In this document: positions 20,871-23,866 of the stretch, one piece after another
Numbering within the stretch: the stretch's first letter is position 1
How the letters are laid out: each line of letters starts with the position of its first letter
Source: Saccoglossus kowalevskii
Taxonomy: Eukaryota; Hemichordata; Enteropneusta; Harrimaniidae
Reading direction: 5' to 3'
Assembly: GCF_000003605.2 (NCBI RefSeq)
Contig: NW_003124900.1
Location: 47,605-71,470 of the forward strand
Length of the DNA: 23,866 bases
Position numbers and translations under genes: made by a program
Notes under the pieces: generated by a model
What the model was told of the DNA's origin: nothing
Seen by the model: the letters and a program-made list of their open reading frames with translations, nothing else
Databases searched by the model: none

Positions 20871-23217
20871 CTACAGAACTGCAGCTAACATTTTGGCATC
20901 AGGGAGATATAAATACATATTTGTCAGATAAATAGAAATTTATGATGGTGGCAAACATAGTGCATGATAAATAAAAGTATATTTATCTAAGAAATCTCAG
21001 AAATGCAATATTTAGAAATATACAAAATAGCTCACCCTGACTAGAACAACTCTAATTTGCGTGAAATACAATGCTCTCCTCAGCTTCAGGTCGCCATTCA
21101 CACAGCTCGAGCTCTATATGTCAAATACATGCAATTGCACACATTTTAGTAAATTATCAAAAAAAAATGTGTTTGACTGACAAAAAACTCATAAAAATGG
21201 GCATAGAATATATATCAAGAACTTTAGCAATGATATCCGAAAGGGATGTGACATTTAATATAAAGTAGAAGTACAATTCAGAAATGTCATAGACGATATG
21301 CATAAAGTTCAACACAAAATATAAAAATTTCGAAAATATTTTAAATAACAACTACAGTAACCTTAATTACAAAGATTAAACTTACCAGAAAAACCATCAA
21401 ATGGTTTTCAAGCTTGGCCAAAATTTACAAACGGAATCAAATTTCATATCACATGACCACAGCACAAAAAGAGCTTTCTTAAAATTACAAAATACACTGA
21501 AATAATACATTACACATCCTCTAAAGAAATTCACAACAATAATAACAAATTTACAATGAATTACAAAAGTAGAAATATGTTAATATATGCGCAGGTGACA
21601 ACCTTCCCGCTTTAATGTAAAAACTTCCCAGATAATGTTAGTGGGTCTTTACCATATCATCTATTTAGAATCACGTGAGCCTTTGTTTATATTTTAGACA
21701 CCTGGTGGCTGTTGGTCTTCTTTACCCAGTGAACACTGGTGAACAAATGGTCATATAATTATCCCCAAAAGCAGTACGGGCAACCAAAAACTGACACAGT
21801 GACACTTGCGTGGAATAATAAGATTGTTAATTTGCAAGCAAGATTCATTAAAGGGTGGTGGTCATCGTGCTGTGCATGTTCATTTTGCATTCAAACATCC
21901 GCTCTTAATATTTATACAAACTGCCTGGTAATGAGAACAAGAAGTTATGTGTACCTTGGCATCCAAACAACAAAGTCTCCACCAACTTCAGATCACAAAA
22001 TATGTTGTTGATGAAAAAAAAAAAACGTTTTGAAGGAGTTCAGAATACATTTTGGGTGTCCGCGGCTATTTGACAAATGTGTTCTACTATTTGTTCAGTA
22101 CAAGCTGTCCGCATGTTGTATGTCAAGCGCTTCAGCATCTGAATAACATTAAACTCTCATCCGATCTATGGACAACTGAATATTGCACACACAAAAATCG
22201 AAGCAAGGATGTAATTGGTGGTTTTCAAATAACATATAATGAATTACAACTCATCATATGTGAATACTGTGTCATTATTGGTCAATGCATGGTCACATGG
22301 GGTGATATAGAATTACGCACATGAACTTTTCCGAAAGTGTCACAATACGGAATACCAATGAGCAACTAATATTTGTTGTTATTATAAATCATTGTGAATG
22401 TAATTGTGTTGACCACTGTTGTAGTGAACGTAAAGTGTCTAAAGGGGTGTTTACTGGGTAACTTTCGGGATACCTTAATCTAGAAGTGGTGTATGTGTTG
22501 GACACAAACAGACTGATTTTATATAGGCAATATTATCCGTCCATTTCGCCTTTGAGTATATGTATAACACTACGGTAAAGACTTTCTCCGTCAACATTGT
22601 GAAATTCTTTCGTTTTTATGCAGAAAAATACAGTGTTTTACCAATTATATTATATTTATTAAAGTTGTTGTTCATACATGAGTTGTTAAACACACTACAT
22701 GCACATGCCTCCAAGTACCCTCGGCACACGGGTGTTCTTTCTTAAACTTTTTTTTATTTTGTTTTGTATATAATTTTTTTTTATTATTTCCAGTTCTATC
22801 TGTCTACAATCGACTTCGAAATAGTGAAGTTCCTGATTTTTCTTTTATACTAAGTACTAAGTGATTTTTTTATTTCATTTCTTGGACTGTTTTTTCGAGT
22901 TTAACATGTTTGTGTTCGTCTTTATTGTTATATGTTCTTCGTTAATAAATTCAAAGGTAAGTGTCAAATCGAAAGAATTGTTATTTATTCTATTATTTGG
23001 TTATTTCTTTGTCATGAAATCCGGTGGCTACGTCCTGCGATCCGTCCTGCGTCCCTGCTTGCAATGCAAAGCACGCCCTCAACCCTGTTTGAAAGAAGTA
23101 TACTTGAGTAAAGTAACACGGACGTACAAACGACACTTCCTTGTTGTGTGTGTTGTGAGAAGTTTGTGCGCGTACCGCGATTGCCAGTATTTTCGTCTGC
23201 TTTAACACCAGATTTGC

Positions 23218-23219
23218 AG
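23218..23219 (+). promoter_or_regulatory. Possible splice acceptor just before the CTR1 start
   Basis: CTTTAACACCAGATTTGCAG ends one base before the ATG at 23221. If used, the transcript would have a 5' UTR exon further upstream. The pyrimidine tract is only moderate. Confidence 0.3.
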
Positions 23220-23220
23220 C

Positions 23221-23304
23221 ATGGATCATAATAATCATATGATGATGGACACAGGCACGGGCATGCCACCTACTGCAGGGGAGAATATGTCAATGACAAC
23301 GATG
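23221..23304 (+). CDS. SLC31A1: CTR1-like copper transporter, first coding exon (partial gene)
   Basis: ATG at 23221 opens MDHNNHMMMDTGTGMPPTAG followed by ENMSMTTM and a clean phase-0 donor ATG|GTAAGA at 23305. The MDH(x)nHM opening and the Met-rich MMM and MSM clusters are hallmarks of the extracellular N terminus of CTR1/SLC31A1, the trimeric plasma-membrane Cu(I) uptake channel, where these Met and His residues capture copper. CTR2 lacks such an N terminus. The three membrane segments, including the MxxxM motif of the second, and the His-Cys-type tail would be encoded by later exons outside the window. The call rests on 28 residues of biased composition, so another Met/His-rich protein cannot be excluded. 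Confidence 0.65.
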
Positions 23305-23866
23305 GTAAGAAAATCTATTTTTTCACAGTACTATTTCTTTGCAACTAGCGTCTGTTTGTAAGATCATCACATCAAAAAATGTTACCACCACGGAGCGTAG
23401 TTCGTGCTGTTTCTTGTTTGTGGTGAAACGACAACTTTTTTCTGGGAACTCCGGCCGATGTCGGTTGCTGCGATTTCCAGCTAATATCAACAATCCGGCC
23501 ATGATTGAAGCAAATATAACCACCTCATGAAATGGCTTAATTTATAACAGTGGTCGTATTTTTCGTTTTGTATTTTTATCTTGGTCGGTCACCGGGGGTC
23601 AAGCTAGTGACCGATGGCATACGGCTATTACATTAAACACACTGAGTGTGCGGGGTTGCAAAATGTAAGAAAAATTTGCCCTTTTCACACGTGACACTGA
23701 AAATAGGCCACATCTTTAAGTGTTCTTGATTCAGTGTCACGTACGTACGTCACTGTGACGTTGACATATTTTTGTGGGCAGAGCTCCAGAAGGAGTACCT
23801 ACACTTTATGCAATTTTTTAAAAATTATGCTAATTTATTCATGACGTAGCAGTTTCTGTGCTCATG
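23305..23866 (+). other. Start of intron 1 of the CTR1-like gene
   Basis: Intron sequence up to the window end after donor GTAAGA. It contains clustered inverted repeats and E-box/CRE-like words at 23688-23761, and an AAATTATGCTAATTTATTCATGA repeat near the end that resembles the block at about 205-245. No second exon is visible. Confidence 0.6.
23688..23761. promoter_or_regulatory. Clustered palindromes: E-box, 13-bp inverted repeat, CRE-like palindrome
   Basis: CACGTG at 23688-23693 is a canonical E-box. ACGTGACACTGAA (23689-23701) has its exact reverse complement TTCAGTGTCACGT at 23730-23742. This is followed by ACGTACGTACGT and the palindrome ACGTCACTGTGACGT (23747-23761), which has two TGACGT half-sites. 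The location in a first intron is compatible with an enhancer, but the cluster could equally be a transposon end. Confidence 0.4.

Larger units (their letters stand above)
16125..23220. other. 3' UTR / intergenic region without a supported gene
   Basis: About 7.1 kb, mostly AT-rich. It holds a 24-bp tandem duplication (17195-17242), dispersed-repeat sequence (about 17492-17580 and 18500-19300), long T tracts near 20270-20320 and a fold-back hairpin (20711-20870). The interval 21600-22330 is less AT-rich, with open stretches of about 90 codons that lack recognisable protein features. No exon with matching splice sites was found. A 5' UTR exon of the copper transporter may lie near the end. Confidence 0.55.

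Noticed and set aside
22861..23205. 114-codon Phe/Val-rich frame just before the CTR1 exon
   Set aside because: It looks like a membrane protein only because the DNA is T-rich. It has no family features and is not in phase with a plausible splice to the CTR1 exon.

Overview
The window looks like intron-rich nuclear DNA of an invertebrate animal. It is AT-rich with very short open stretches, GT-AG exons separated by long repeat-filled introns, and many dispersed repeats and terminal-inverted-repeat (TIR) elements. Frequent TACATGTA and ACCGGTA words recall marine invertebrates such as molluscs or hemichordates, but the phylum cannot be fixed from this window. No prokaryotic, CRISPR, rRNA or tRNA features were seen.

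Layout. 1-5514 holds no gene I can support. 5515-16124 (+) is one split gene that I assembled by hand from eight exons. All splice phases agree and the joined coding length is 2025 nt (674 codons plus stop). It encodes a long, polar, probably disordered protein with repeated pY-x-x-hydrophobic-type tyrosine motifs, a proline run and a basic segment, ending in one PDZ domain split by the last intron. The first exon is the least certain. I do not recognise the protein by name; a scaffold role at membranes or the cortex is inference. 16125-23220 is intergenic or 3' UTR, with a long fold-back hairpin and short repeats. 23221-23304 (+) is the first coding exon of a CTR1-like (SLC31) high-affinity copper transporter; the rest lies beyond the window.

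The richest non-genic region is intron 5 of the PDZ gene. An array of ~28-bp monomers, alternating between two types, is interrupted by a 1506-bp element (12660-14165) with perfect 24-bp TIRs and a TA target-site duplication. Removing the element restores a normal monomer. Inside it are a broken HIRAN-like coding relic, three direct copies of an 18-bp GC-rich unit, and a textbook replication-dependent-histone 3' stem-loop with a purine-rich downstream element, although no histone coding sequence can be found. A smaller MITE-like element (6271-6650) lies in intron 1.
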